Assembly (NCBI RefSeq): GCF_964340395.1
Contig: NC_135570.1
Location: forward strand, 3,719,822 to 3,783,821
Source: Glandiceps talaboti
Taxonomy: Eukaryota; Hemichordata; Enteropneusta; Spengelidae
DNA: 64,000 bases
Direction: 5' to 3'
Positions 25,391-38,521 of the stretch are shown piece by piece. Each line of letters begins with the position of its first letter. The first letter of the stretch is position 1. Both the position numbers and the translations under genes were made by a program. The notes below the pieces were generated by a model. That model made no database searches. It was not told where the DNA came from and saw nothing but the letters and a program-made list of their open reading frames with translations.

Positions 25391-25690
25391 TAACGGATAA
25401 CCCCAAAAAACTTTAGCTTGTAGGCTTGATATTGTCGATAGCTCGGCGTTGTACGAGTAACTTCCCAGTGTCCGAGAAATATTTGAAGAGATGATGTTTC
25501 CAACGCTGGTGAAGGCAATCAGTTCTCAGCGGTGAACGCGAAACGGAGAACAGAACACGTCAACGTAGTTGCCAATGCCCTCTTGCAAGTCTGATGGCTG
25601 CCACAACACTGGGAGAATGCAGTGGAGACGAACGGCTAATATAGGTTTCTCTTGACTTTTTGCCTGGAGGCGCTAACGGCAGTACACCAT
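25266..25690 (-). promoter_or_regulatory. Probable 5' leader and promoter-proximal region of the GPCR gene
   Basis: The stretch immediately upstream of the receptor start has more G+C and CpG than its surroundings and contains no ATG on the minus strand between 25265 and 25688. It therefore fits an untranslated leader. A TATA-like CTATATTAG lies at 25644-25636, which would put a start site around 25610. The proximal 130 bases are a triplet microsatellite. The absence of upstream ATGs and the location are seen directly; promoter function is inferred. An intron in the leader cannot be excluded. Confidence 0.4.
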
Positions 25691-27635
25691 AGCGTTAAAG
25701 GTGAATGAATGTTCAACAGCGCAAGCGAGCGTTAAGCAGTACAGGAAAAACAGCGAACAACGCAATTACAATTTTGCACCGAAATATATTTTGACGCGGA
25801 ACTAGTATAAAATGTACATTCATGCAGAACACAAGGATGGAAGCCGGCTGCCGATTGTTCCACTGTGTATCTGTGCAGCAACCGATCGCGAGAATTCAAC
25901 ACGCTGCTCAGTGAGCGACGCAAATGTGGAGAAAAAAGAAATATCAATTTGTTGGACTGGAACACATCGTCTCACCATAGCCAGTTGGGGTATGAATGAT
26001 AAACTTGGGTGGTGCTATACTGCTTGACTTCGGCATCATGAATATTCATTATTTATAACGTCAGTAATATCATTATTCAAATACCTGTATTAAATGTTAA
26101 TGTGTTCACGATTCCCGCTTCTGACGTCATTTGCACTTGTTAGTTCGTAGTGGGCGATGATAACTACATGCATATACGTGCTCTATGCGAAGTAGTCGAG
26201 ATACGAGAAAGTACTTGCCTTTTGCATTGCACAGTAGCCGAGATTGCAGATACCATGAGCCCCGGGAGATAAAGCATTTGCATGGACCAGGAAAGAAATA
26301 CGACACACTCTTTTTTGATAAGCGTTACACACAGGTTATCGCATTGATCAAATGTTGCAATTTCTAATATTAATACAATATACACCATAGTACATGTATA
26401 TGATACGTATCCAATGTGAATTGTCATAATCTGTTCTGTAACGTTCTCATTTCGTACAACAATTTATGAGTCTCGGATGGAAAGAACATGCATTTCTTGA
26501 CTGCCTTGTTACCATGGTGGGGTTTAAGGTTTATGATAGATACATCGGGTTTGCAGACTGCAGTAAATGCTCACTCTAAAACCACAACCATATATTTCTA
26601 GAGGGATATGTTTTATTGTTTCGTGTCACTTAGTACTAAGACTACAACTGCACTTAATATACTGTTCCTCTCCTACTTCGAATGCAGGCTCGTCAAAGGT
26701 TGCATACATGTTTACTCATAATGACTATTCGAAGACAAGTTAGTCCAAGGTAACAATATCGAATACTATCTCGTCAAGTATTACAATTTGTGTCAGTGTA
26801 CTGTTAATGTTACTTGTATCGATTTACTGTGTACACCATATACAATATTTGCAAGGAACTGGTTCGCGTCCTAGAGTCGCCGAGATAGTAGCAGTACACC
26901 TTTACGATGTTGTACGTAAACAATTTTAGATTTGGGGCCAAAAATAACCAGCGATACAGAGAGTTTATGTCGAATGTTATTAATATCATTATGATATCTA
27001 CAACTTTACCGAGAAATGTTGTTGTCCACCGAAGCATATCTCATTCAACTTCCTATGCGATGGATTAATTCGCTGTCAGTAATTATCTCCTCTGTGGTTA
27101 ACGTTTCAATAATTTTTTGTCAAAAGTCATGACATTAATACCATTCTCCATTCATACATCGTGTCCATTCCGTATATTTTCATATTATCCTAAGGCTGAA
27201 GACAGTGTATAAACATCAATTCAAATATATAATGATTAATATCCCGGGCGCTAAATTCATGAACTCGAGGTGAGACGAATAATGATAAATATTCACTTCA
27301 AAGCCCGAGTCCTTTCATCTCCGACTCTCTAGCAAGTCAGCCATAGAGGCTGCACAATGCAACAGATACAATCTACAATTTTCAGACATGTTTTCCTAAA
27401 TAATACATATCACTCTCTGGCAGATTAAAGTATTAACGAAAATGCAATGGTGTTATGGAGTCCACAGCGAAGGACTTATCGATTGAATGATAGAAGTGAT
27501 AACACAGAAAATACAAATACCGTATCAAAAGGGTCTGTTTTGACCGTCCAGGAGAACATAGATGTGTGTACACTCTTATAGATTTGAGACAGATTGGCGG
27601 ACTGAAAGACCATTAGATAGGCAGTCGAATGATAC
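25691..27635. other. Upstream flank of the GPCR gene; nothing else supportable
   Basis: Several short frames (25732-25965 -, 26164-26427 -, 26810-27037 -) show no domain. No divergent gene start is recognisable. Confidence 0.5.
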
Positions 27636-27837
<202 letters not shown>

Positions 27838-28362
27838 CAAGTCTAGTGTGACACAGCTGTTAGAAAATTAATATGAATCTGCAATGCACCAACAATTTCA
27901 TTCGCTTTACATATATTTATTTATTAATTTATCTTTTTATTATTTATCTGGGTTCCACTTGTCTGGTATCGTATGTGTAGATCATTTTATTTCATAGAGC
28001 ATAGTGAACTACAACCTCGTTTTTATCAACATGGGTCACAAAGGTTAAGTAATATGAAAAAATGACAGCTCAGGACAAAATGAATGGTATCAATATGCCA
28101 CTCACTTTTCTGACGGGTTTTTGACACAGTCTGTATTATTCAACACTTATCCCGTCTCTGGTTGCTAGACTAGTATGAAACAGCCGTCAGAAAGAACGCA
28201 ATATACAATACCCCAACCTTTCATTCGCTTTTCCGCCGTTGCTACTGACATGGCCATAAATTTATAACTTCCTATACATACATTTCTCTGTACCTGTCTA
28301 TGTCTCGCCTTCTCTCTATGTCTCTCTGTATCAGCCTGTCTGTCCCCTCAGAGTCAGTCAGT

Positions 28363-28479
<117 letters not shown>

Positions 28480-29245
28480 CGCAATTCACCATCTTTCATC
28501 CTAACGCTCTATATTTGTGTTATGAAAAAGCTATCATATAACATTTTGATAAAAACATATGATGTTACACATGTACATTGATATTCTGTATTTCGCTCTT
28601 ATTAATTTTTATTCTTAATATGAAGTGGTGTGCACGATAACCATGGAACAGTTAGCCATGCAGTGAGAATCTAACACGTCATCATATCGGCCGAGAATGG
28701 TGGAAATGACACTCTTGTTCCCCCATTTTCATTTTCCCGGGAATACAAGTTCCATCATTTTGAAATTTAACACTCAAGATTTTTGTGACTCCGGTTAATA
28801 CAGGAACAATTTACATGTATCTTATTACATTACGACATTGCGACGGAAACAACGTGATCATTTAATGGTAGCGATGACAACAACGATGACAATGGCACTC
28901 GGGAGAGCTAAGACAAATCTTTAGTGATTTCAGAACAGGCAGATATATTATTCATAAACGAGTTGATTTTTATCACAATTGTGTCAATTTGAAGAGTGGT
29001 TGTAGAGAGTGGTTTCCAAAGCTCAGGTTCAACGACATAATACTAAATATAGTGCTACTATGCAGCTCTCTGGATACTTGATAATTTGTTTGGAACTACT
29101 ATGTCTCTTAATGTTTCAAATTAACACGTTTATAGTGCTGCATGAACACGTGTTTACAAAGCACGTACATGTTATAATATTAGCAGACTTTATGCGTGTG
29201 TTTTGTGAAAAGACATCTATATATTATTGATATTATTATTACATG

Positions 29246-29345
<100 letters not shown>

Positions 29346-29865
29346 TGTTGTGTATACAAGCAGCTCAACACGTAACTTCGTAAGCATAGGGGTGTGTATG
29401 AGTTTGATATAGATGTGGTCAGAGTGTTGACAACCAGTGATATCATATTATCGTCTTCCTTTCAGCGTCCTGTGGTCCATTTTACGATAACAACTCTATA
29501 TACCAATCTGCTGCATTATTTTACGTATGAATTCATCAAATGCTTAGCTATGAATCGATGTGATATCATTTCAAATCATAATATAGACGACTAATGTCTG
29601 AAATGCTACGTCATAGAGTGTACGTTTTGTTCATAAAAGTTCACTAGCGTTCAATACCGGTCCACCAATGTGCTGTAATATGATTGTCTATTTTTATTCA
29701 GTTTTGCAGACATGGAAACAGACTAGGGCGCGTAAGTGATGCCATCGCAATGGCTTAACCGATATGTACTAGGGATGTAGTCGTTTACAGTGGATGGGGA
29801 GGGTTGTATTTAATATGGTGTAGGTGGATTTACAAGTAAAATCACGACAGTTGAAACTAAACATC

Positions 29866-30430
29866 ATCTGGCTCGACAAAAATCTTACTAACACTGCTAC
29901 ATTTTATCGTCTGGCTCAACAAAAATCTTACTAACACTGCTATATTTTATCGTCTGGCTCAACAAAAATCGAATCAACAGATATATTTGTCGAGCAAGAC
30001 GAGACAATGTAGTAAAGGAATTTGTTGAGCCAGACGATAAATTGTTACAGTACCACTGGTGGTAAGATTTTGTTGAGTCAGACTATATTCATGTAGCACT
30101 GTTGGTAAAATTTTGTTGAACGAGATGATAAAATGTAGCACTGTTGGTAAGATTTTGCTGAATGAGATAAGAAAATGTAGCTCTGTTGGTAAGATTTTGC
30201 TGAACGAGATAAGAAAATGTACCACTGTTGGTAAGATTTTGTTGAGCGAATGATAAGATGTAGCACTGTTGGTAAGATTTTGTTGAGCCAGACGATAAAA
30301 TGTAGCACTGATGGTAAGATTTTTGTTGAGCCAGACGATAGAATGTAGCACTTTTGGTAAGATTTTGTTGAGCGAAATGATAAAATGTAGCACTGTTGGT
30401 AAGATATTTGTTAAGCCAGACGACGCTTTG
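29866..30430. mobile_element. Foldback element built of inverted ~43-bp tandem repeats (copy B, largest)
   Basis: Two to three units in one orientation (CTGGCTCAACAAAAATCTTA at 29870-29970) are followed, after a switch near 29985, by about ten units in the reverse orientation (GTTGGTAAGATTTTGTTGAG, then CCAGACGATAAAATGTAGCA). The unit is about 42-43 bp, some being enlarged. Outer ends are mutually inverted. Open frames over this array on the minus strand are repeat artefacts. Confidence 0.85.
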
Positions 30431-31153
30431 TTCATGTTTCTTGACTTTGTTAGTACTTTCGCTAACATCACACAAAATAGACGATGTGGGTCATTTTGTA
30501 AAATAGCATTGTTAGTTGGATGGGGTTACTGTGGAAAACATCACTACCGTTAATTTTGATTAGAACAAAGTGACAATTTCGGTTTACCTATCATTTTGAA
30601 ACTGACGTGAAATGCGCCCTAAACAATCCTGATGTTGTAAAATGTCCTCACTAGAGAGAGAATATTCCCTCAGCTTCCCCTCTCAACTGCTTTGTGTGTA
30701 CACACTGTAAACCATTTAACACTTTGTATATAATATCTACAGTCACTTCTTGTTTACAACAAGCAAGTCTTCATGTCATTAAGTTCACTTATTTTATTAT
30801 GTGACCTTGACATACCTGTTATTAAAACTGATAATACTTCTAACTAAATCTTTTTGCTGCATATGTATATAATCTGTTTTAACTTATGATCAAAATATCA
30901 ATTTAAGTTTACTTTTCATTACAGTCCTTAGTCTTTATGATCAAAATATGTTTAAGATAGAAAACGTTAAAGGATATAGTATCGACATGACACACGATAC
31001 ATTTAAATATATAATAAATTTAGATATATTAGATATTGAAAATTGCGTAAATCGATAACTACTCAATGATTAATAAGTACAGATCACTGTATCAGATTAT
31101 ATTCATTGCTATTTCAAATTGTACATATATGTGTGTATGTTTGTGTGTTGTTT

Positions 31154-31154
<1 letters not shown>

Positions 31155-31200
<46 letters not shown>

Positions 31201-31258
31201 GGTGGTGGTGGTGGTGGTGGTGGCGTTGTTGTTGTTGTTGTTGTTGTTGCTGTTGTTT
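31155..31258. repeat. (GTT)n-(GGT)n-(GTT)n microsatellite
   Basis: A (GGT)12 core at 31187-31223 is flanked on both sides by (GTT) blocks of about ten units. Confidence 0.97.
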
Positions 31259-32332
31259 ATCAAAAGGGATATTACGTATGGTAAGGCAATTAGGTAAAAC
31301 ACAGTATGAAAATTTAAATGATTAAACTGCCCAGCGCTACATCTTATACGACTTTGTTAACGAATATGCAATTTAAGTAAGATTAATGTTGTCAAAGTTA
31401 TTATGTAGGTTTGTGTTGTACTCTGGCCTCGAAAATTATACAGAAGTACGAAATTCCGAGTTTGCTCTTTCACCTCTGCCTGTTAATCCGAAGGCGTATA
31501 ATATGCATATTTCTCGCGTAAAGTATGTGTGAGTGTAACATTTTTCTCTTACATGCTTCAAGTTTATCATGTGTAGAGTTGAGTGCTTGACCGTGTCAGG
31601 TACGGGTACCGTGAATCAAGACTTGCGTCTACACTGGCGTCAGTTACTCTCACGTTGTAATCAGGGTTTTAATTAATGAAGGGCAAGAAAATTACACGGC
31701 AGCTAGCAACCTATTTTAAAAATCTGAAAAAACTCTGGTAACCCTATTCAGTCGTTTATGAGTTCAACCGAGACAGTGTAATGTATTGATTAAAATGATT
31801 CTAGACAACCTAGAATTACACGGAGATCAGAAATATCATCACCTTTACTCTTTAAAACTCAAGTCGTACCCTATCAATATCAGAAACCTTCTCGATGACG
31901 TTATATTTGTAATGATTTGCGAAATTCAATCTATCTAAACAATTAATTAAGAGAGTCAATATAAGTGATAGTGATATTTGAAATGTTATATCTTATATGT
32001 TGCATGGGACCCAATTAACGATACATCATCACACAAAAATAAGTTACTAAAATTGCTGTCTAAATTTTCGATAAAATAAGCTTATCACCGTTTTTTTTAA
32101 ATACGAGATGTAAAATTTCGAAAATTATTACTTTTAAGAAGTTCTACGCATCGTGAATCAAGCTCCAATAGTTTATTCTTTACATCCGAATGCTATATAT
32201 TGCATTCCTTTGACACTAATGTTTATCAACCAATCCATTCATATAATCCGTAGACATTTGTTTATCACCATTAACCTTGATGTTTCCTTGATACAAAACA
32301 TTAGGATACTTAAGGAGGACGTTAAACTTCAC

Positions 32333-32437
32333 ATGCATACATACATACATACATACATACATACATACATACATACATACATGCATGCATGCATGCATGC
32401 ATGCATGCATGCATGCATACATACATACGCACGCACG

Positions 32438-32479
<42 letters not shown>

Positions 32480-32524
32480 TACATACATACATACATACAT
32501 ACATACATACATACATACATACAT
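32333..32524. repeat. Compound (CATA)n/(CATG)n/(CACG)n/(CA)n microsatellite
   Basis: (CATA)n, then (CATG)n at 32381-32420, (GCAC) units, (CA)n at 32443-32475, and (CATA)n again. The right edge abuts a retroposon-like 3' end. Confidence 0.97.
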
Positions 32525-33025
32525 GAAGCGATATTTATTTAGCCAGTACGTATAAGGAGTAAAACGAAGAGTTTCTTAAAAGTGCTGCTCGACAATAACA
32601 GCAACATTCTGTCCGCTTTCAGCATAAGTTTATTAAAGTACGTCTTCACACTAGTTCAGTGTATTCAACAGGACAATTTTGGGGTAAATATCAATTAATT
32701 TGTCCGAGGCGCACCATCGTCCTGTTAAATCGACACAGAACCATACTGTAACTATCAGTTATGTATATGATAAAACTACCACAGATGTTCTCCTACTCTA
32801 TCTGGATAATATCGTTTTTAGAATTCATCGTCTTCTGGGGAAACTCATCAAAAAGTTACAAATTGTTTTTAAAAATGTAAAACAAAATTTAAACGATATA
32901 GTCGAGATAATATACGACAAAACTGGCAACATTCACACCATGTAGTATAATTGAATCTCTAAAACATCTTGTAGTCTCGGAATGTCTCATTACTCTGTAG
33001 GGTCACGTTTTGGGTTTAAGTCATG

Positions 33026-33372
33026 TTAGCTTAATTCAGAAAACATCCTCAACTTGTCAAGATAAGTGGCGAAATCAAATTTGTGATACATGGCAGTGTT
33101 GATAATTTGTGTGTCACATATACCCATTAAAATAGTAGCTCTACTGTGATGGATATTGGCAACTGTCACAACAGCTGTATATGTGATACAACTGTTATTT
33201 CTTGAGATAGGTATGTCAAACATGGTGCCGTAAATTCTTCTGGAACCTTTCAACTTTGCGAAACAGATGTCGAAATTCTCCACAAAATAAATCATATTAT
33301 AAAAAAGATGGAATTTTCCAGAACGGCTTCGTACACCGCAGCAAAAATTAAACACATTTGGATAGTAGTGAT
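33026..33372 (-). CDS. Candidate terminal exon, unknown protein
   Basis: The minus strand is open for 115 codons from an acceptor-like TTTATCAACAG (exon from 33372, two leading bases AT) to TAA at 33028-33026. The reading starts HYYPNVFNFCCGVRSRSGKF and ends YLDKLRMFSELS. The pyrimidine tract is poor and no AATAAA follows the stop within about 100 bases. No family is recognised. The length is within what chance gives in this AT-rich sequence. Confidence 0.2.
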
Positions 33373-35324
33373 CTGTTGATAAACTTGAATGTTATGTTAA
33401 TTCGAGAGAAAAAGAAACTCAACGAGGAAGTTGAAAATAAGATATACCAGATATCTGTCCATATATACTAAGACGATAATTTCAAAAGTCTAAAACATGC
33501 AAGACAAGGGTTGAGCATTCTGCTTGGTTCAAATGAAATTTATACAGACAAAAGATAATACACATATGCCCTCCCACCTCTGTGCATGCTTCCAAGGCAC
33601 CCAAAGACATATTGATACGATTTTAAAATGACTTTGATTAAAAATACTTGAATTTACATTTGATATTTGATCTCGAAGAGCAGGGGCAAGGTAAAATCAT
33701 TTCATAACCCTCAAGCGGCCACAAACGTCAGCAAAATGACAGCTTGACTACAGAGTGTTTTTTCAAAATTATTTATGAGTATTTATTGATAATTTCTTGG
33801 ACAATACAAAACTCATGCATTTAAAATAATCAGGCAATGTGTAATTTCTTATTGGCTTCCACGTGGTTGTATCAAACATATCCTGTGAACACTAACCTGC
33901 AAGGGACCGTATGTATTCACAAATATTAGATTTGCCCAGCTCTTGGTGTAAGCACAGAAAGTACCTTGTGTATGTTCATTTTTACATACCACATTTATAC
34001 AAGCTTAGGAGTTCACTATTGTGACTTTACAACACATTATTTTGAACGTTGGCATCGATGGTCAAGTTCAAATTGAAGAAGGTCACATCTGATAATATGG
34101 ATCAGTTTTCTCCCTAAACTCGGTCACCAAGCCCATTCGTAATTCCTGAATATCCTCTTGATAATACGAAAATAGTACTCCAAATTACTTTATTTTATGC
34201 AAAATGTGAAAACAGCCACCAGCCCCTAATGTGCTGTCTCCCTCAGCTTCTACTGGCAACCATAGACGGTGAAACTGGTATTTGTGTAAACTTCTGGGAG
34301 GACCTAATGGATATAAAAATGGTTGTGTCTGTGTAAACTTATACATGTGGTTTCTGTTATTTTTTACAACATTTACGAAGGTGAACTTTGACACAAACAA
34401 AAGGGTACGGGTGACGTGCATAACATTTGTGCCAGATTTGAATGTCATCGGGTGGTGCATGGCAAATATATGATGGATGACGAACTGGTGGTACACCCGG
34501 GCGAAAATTGCTCTATCACTATCAGCCTCCTGGGTCGTTGTTTGTTGGAGGTTGTTTGTTGGAACAAATTCAATTTATCATCGCCAACAGGCAATTTGTT
34601 ATAGTCGGAGAAGATGCCCAGCAGGCATAGTGACATAAGGTCAACTAAACTCAGTATATGTAGTATTCAATGCCACGTCTCACTTACATGTTCTTGCATC
34701 TTATTTCATAGAAAAAAAAGAAAATGTAAATGTAAGTTCCTCTGTATAGATATTACAAACAAAAGACGAACTGGTGGTATCTTAAACTTCACTTAATGGC
34801 TTCAAATATGAGTTGAATACGAATAACATACACCCACAATATTACCTTCATTACCATCATCAAATTTTCAGAACGAGAATTTCCAAGTGTGTCAGTTATT
34901 CAAAACCATGAATGATATTCCAAGTAAGACCGATACCATATGGCTAGTGTTTTTGGTATGCGTGTTGTAATCAACCAACGAGAGAGATTTATATCAGTAT
35001 GTGTAATGGACTTTTGTTGCTGATAAAGCAAGACTTTGTACGTCTTATGAATTCTTATCTTATATTTGTCATACATGGCGACTTTTTTGGTTGAATTTGA
35101 TAAGGTAGAATAAACCAACCCTGCATCTAAAGTACATTGTCAGTATCCTACCATCTGTGTTTTTAACATCTCAAGCAGTGAATAATGAAAAGCAGAAACT
35201 TGATGGATACATATCTGAGGCCTTATTTATCGTAACGTATAATTCATTGTAAATAACAATAGGGAACTTATTAGCACGTGCTAAACGGTCTATAAGAAAT
35301 ATTACCTCGTGAAAAGTCAAGTTG
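33373..35324. other. No supportable feature
   Basis: Overlapping frames of 60-103 codons at 34185-34796 on both strands lack splice context. ACGAACTGGTGGTA occurs twice (34479 and 34764), a short local duplication. Confidence 0.5.
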
Positions 35325-35535
35325 GACACGTTTGAAAGAAAAAATAAACGGAATGTACACCCTAGTCGTTCTACGTCACGACAACGTGCCTATACGTCTT
35401 TGGTTCTGCTGTGCTCAGACTATGAGTCAAGACGTTGAAAGTCACCATTTTTTGTCCAGACATTTCATAAACTATGTTTATGGGTGTATATTTTTGTTAA
35501 TCTCCAGTATTTTCCTTTATTCAGTCCGAAGATAC
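35325..35535. repeat. Dispersed repeat family, copy 2
   Basis: TCGTTCTACGTCACGACAAC, GGTTCTGCTGTGCTCAGACT and ATGAGTCAAGACGTTGAAAG align with copy 3. The tail AATCTCCAGTATTTTCCTTT, then ATTCAG, aligns as well. The 69-codon open frame is not considered a gene. Confidence 0.6.
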
Positions 35536-37764
35536 TCATAACGTGAGCAGCGTGCGAAATTGTAACGTGTCGGTCCTTGTGGCGATTAAAATGTTTGTGT
35601 ACTGAATGTCATTTATAACGTTTTTGCCTACACCAATTCATCGCCTACATTTAATCTAGCAAGTCTTGGTACCTGTTTTACGCATAGTCAACTCTAAGCT
35701 ACCCTTCAGAGCACTGTGAAGAGGGATAAGTATCTACTGACTCTACATTATATTTTGTATACATGTATTTTACTTTGTATGTGTATATCGTAGACCTGAT
35801 ATGTTTGCGTTTTGCGAATTTTTCTGGACTTTTAAGATTTTAGTCCATGAAAGGTTATCACGAGACAGCTTAAGTCAGTCAGTATCAGGACTCGTTCAGA
35901 ATTCTCGCTTACATCTACTTCCTGCCTGTTTCTATATGTATGTTTAAGCTGAATTCACAAAGTACGTTCCGTAGACACGATCTGTCAATATTTTCTGTGC
36001 CAAGCGAAATCTTTGATTTGTAAGTTTCGAACTCTCACTTGTGTTAGTTGCCCTGCTCTGTGCCTCAATATTCTTTGTTGAAAAATCAACTTAAAGAGAT
36101 AACCTTGAAGATGCATTCCCTTTAGGGTTGCCCTTGAGAGTAAGATATTGTAAATAAAAGAAGAAGAAGAAGAAGAAGAAGAAAAAAAAAGAAGAGAAAA
36201 ACAACCTTTATGTTCTGTACTCTAATGTCGAAATTGTTAGGCGGCAATGTTAGTTTCTAATGTGAAGTGAAGATGTACAGCTTGAAGTAACCGTGCTATA
36301 TTGTGATACCATGCTTTGTACGCACTTTACAGCTTCTGGCCCTTATTGACAACAAAAGGTTCATGGTCAAACCTTACTTAAAAGTGTACCGAAAACATGT
36401 ATCTTCGTTATCTATATTTTCCAAAGTTGCTGGCTTTTTTAGGCAACAATAGATTTTGTTGAAAAGCACAAAATCTGAGTTATACACTGTTGGCGTTTTT
36501 CGATAACTACAAGTCTTGCTGTATAGCTGGCAAATAATGTTAACTGGCATAGGGTTGTTTAACACGTTGACAAACTATGCTTAGTATACACTTATACTTT
36601 TTAGCTTCTGGCTCTTTTCCCACACAACAAGTGTGTTTCCTCCATTGTACTTCATACCACTGTGGGTGATATACTTCTTGTCCACGTAAAGATGATGCCT
36701 TTTATTTCGACAACCCTGACATCTTCGGTTTCAATGCGCGAAGCAACGGATGAAAACAACTACATAAATCTTGTTATAACACGTGTCGTGAGATTGCATT
36801 GACGTATACGCCTGGTTGGTCTGTTGGCTATTTTGTTGTGAATTTCGAGTCGGTTACATTTTTTCATTAACAACTTTACTGTGTTTTTGGTACTTGAAAA
36901 AATATGTGACACACAAAACCAAATATGTGTTTGTAACCTAATAATTGCAACAACAATAACAACAAACTTTAAAGTATTAAAAATGTGTTATTTTGCATAA
37001 AGAAGTAAACAAACCCGTTTAAAAACAAGTAATCACTAAGTCACATCCAATCTGAGCATGCGTGTGTCGCCTCCCCATATCTTGAAACATCGCCATCCAT
37101 AAACAGTTTAATTATCCGTGTTTACTTGTTCTCTCTTTTGTTTATGTACTTCGTAGATACCAGATATGTCATCACTACATTTGAAGGATGTTGAATCCTA
37201 CAGCCAATCTTTATGTGTAATGTGGTGGGGCAACTCTGTGTAAAGTGATACTGGGGGGGGGGGGGGTTCCTCCGAGTTGAGTCTGCCAAACCCAAGCTGC
37301 TGTCATACCATCCATACCGATTGGTGACCCTTTCTCATACCAGCTGCATCTCACAAAATACATACTTTATGGGTCAATGATAAATGCAGACGGCAGTTCG
37401 TATGACATAATCTAGTAGCTAAAACCTGATCACAGTAATTGTTTTGAGAAATAAAGAAATCATATTTTTAACAAGTTGAATGATGTTTCTGTATGCACCA
37501 CGTAGTTATGAATATAACGACAAACCAATGTTATCTAAGTTCCAGCCATCAACCTATTACTGCATTCCTAAATCAAATTGGACATGTTGTTTTCAATTTA
37601 CTTAACAACCGAAATGGACATATAATTACATCAGTTTTATGAATTGTTGACTTAAAAGCACACATGATCTGTGGCCTTCAGAGGTGACTTCGTGCTCTTT
37701 CAATATGAAAACATACTAATTTGCTGATGGATAATTAATCATCGAGAACTAATTACTCCTTCAG
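35536..37764. other. No supportable feature apart from (AAG)n
   Basis: A G14 run lies at 37253-37266. If 37765-37966 is an exon, the last part would be intron. A poor pyrimidine tract precedes that acceptor. Confidence 0.5.
36156..36196. repeat. (AAG)n repeat with A-run
   Basis: About eight AAG units, then a run of nine A. Confidence 0.9.
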
Positions 37765-37966
37765 GAAAACACGTGGCAGCGGTGACTTCACAAATTTCAC
37801 AAAGGCCGCCATTTGTTACCGTTGACCTGAAAACGTCACAACTCTATGAACATGATGAGAGAGGTTATAGCTCTATAGAAGAAGAATACCAACCTTTGAA
37901 CGATAACTTCTACACTCATTTCACATGCACCCGACGATTCCCTGTTGTAGTACATGTAATGGTGTA
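37765..37966 (+). CDS. Candidate exon with acidic, tyrosine-rich segment
   Basis: An acceptor-like AATTACTCCTTCAG ends at 37764 and is followed by an open frame (phase 1 entry) that runs to TAG at 37964-37966. It reads K-H-V-A-A-V-T-S-Q and later YEHDERGYSSIEEEYQPLND. An acidic stretch with spaced tyrosines resembles the cytoplasmic tail of a membrane receptor, but this is only an impression. The exon may instead end at an internal donor (CAT|GTAATG near 37956), because the last residues are less protein-like. No domain was recognised, and no neighbouring exon was found. Confidence 0.28.
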
Positions 37967-38346
37967 GGTAAATGTGTTGTAATGGAAACCAGTTAACACC
38001 TGAAACAAAATGTTACTGGCTAGCTAGACTGAAATCATACCAACATTGATGGATATTCTTTACGTAAAGATAAGATCCAGCTAACCAATATCATAACTTT
38101 TATCGGTCAATTAAAGCTATCTTATTAAAAATCACATTCGCAACAAGCACATAATTAATATTGCAATCCTAATTTTTGGCCTTGTATTCCGCCATATTGG
38201 TCTGATGAATGTCCCTCTTCAAAATGTTACTCAGAGTGAGGCGGAGGAAGTGCTGTCAAGACAAAGTGATTGACGTCATTTCCTGTATCCCTAGAGTTTC
38301 TACTTAGGGAAAATATTATTCCGAATGATTAGGCTTAGAGAGGAAC

Positions 38347-38521
38347 GCCACTCCAGGAAATACACATTTTCATAACATAATTTATGGGAATGTATTATTT
38401 CTGCAAACCCCAATGATGCAATAGCCCATAACAAAGATAACCTATAAAAGCAAAAGATCTACTTGATGAAATAACTCTCCAGGACCCATAAATTATGAAA
38501 ATGTCTATTTCCTAGGGTGGC
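38347..38521. mobile_element. Small MITE with ~35-bp terminal inverted repeats
   Basis: The left end GCCACTCCAGGAAATACACA, followed by TTTTCAT and AATTTATGGG, mirrors the right end CCCATAAATTATGAAAATG, then TCTATTTCCTAGGGTGGC. The interior is about 90 bp with no coding potential. Target duplication is unclear. Confidence 0.7.

Noticed and set aside
29974-30475. Minus-strand frames of 128 and 165 codons with a repeated LTNSATFY.LAQQN peptide
   Set aside because: The 43-bp repeat has a unit length that rotates frames; peptides are repeat artefacts with no domain.
32700-32945. 81-codon plus-strand frame with repeated YDKT phrase
   Set aside because: No ATG at the start, no acceptor, and it stops without a polyadenylation signal.
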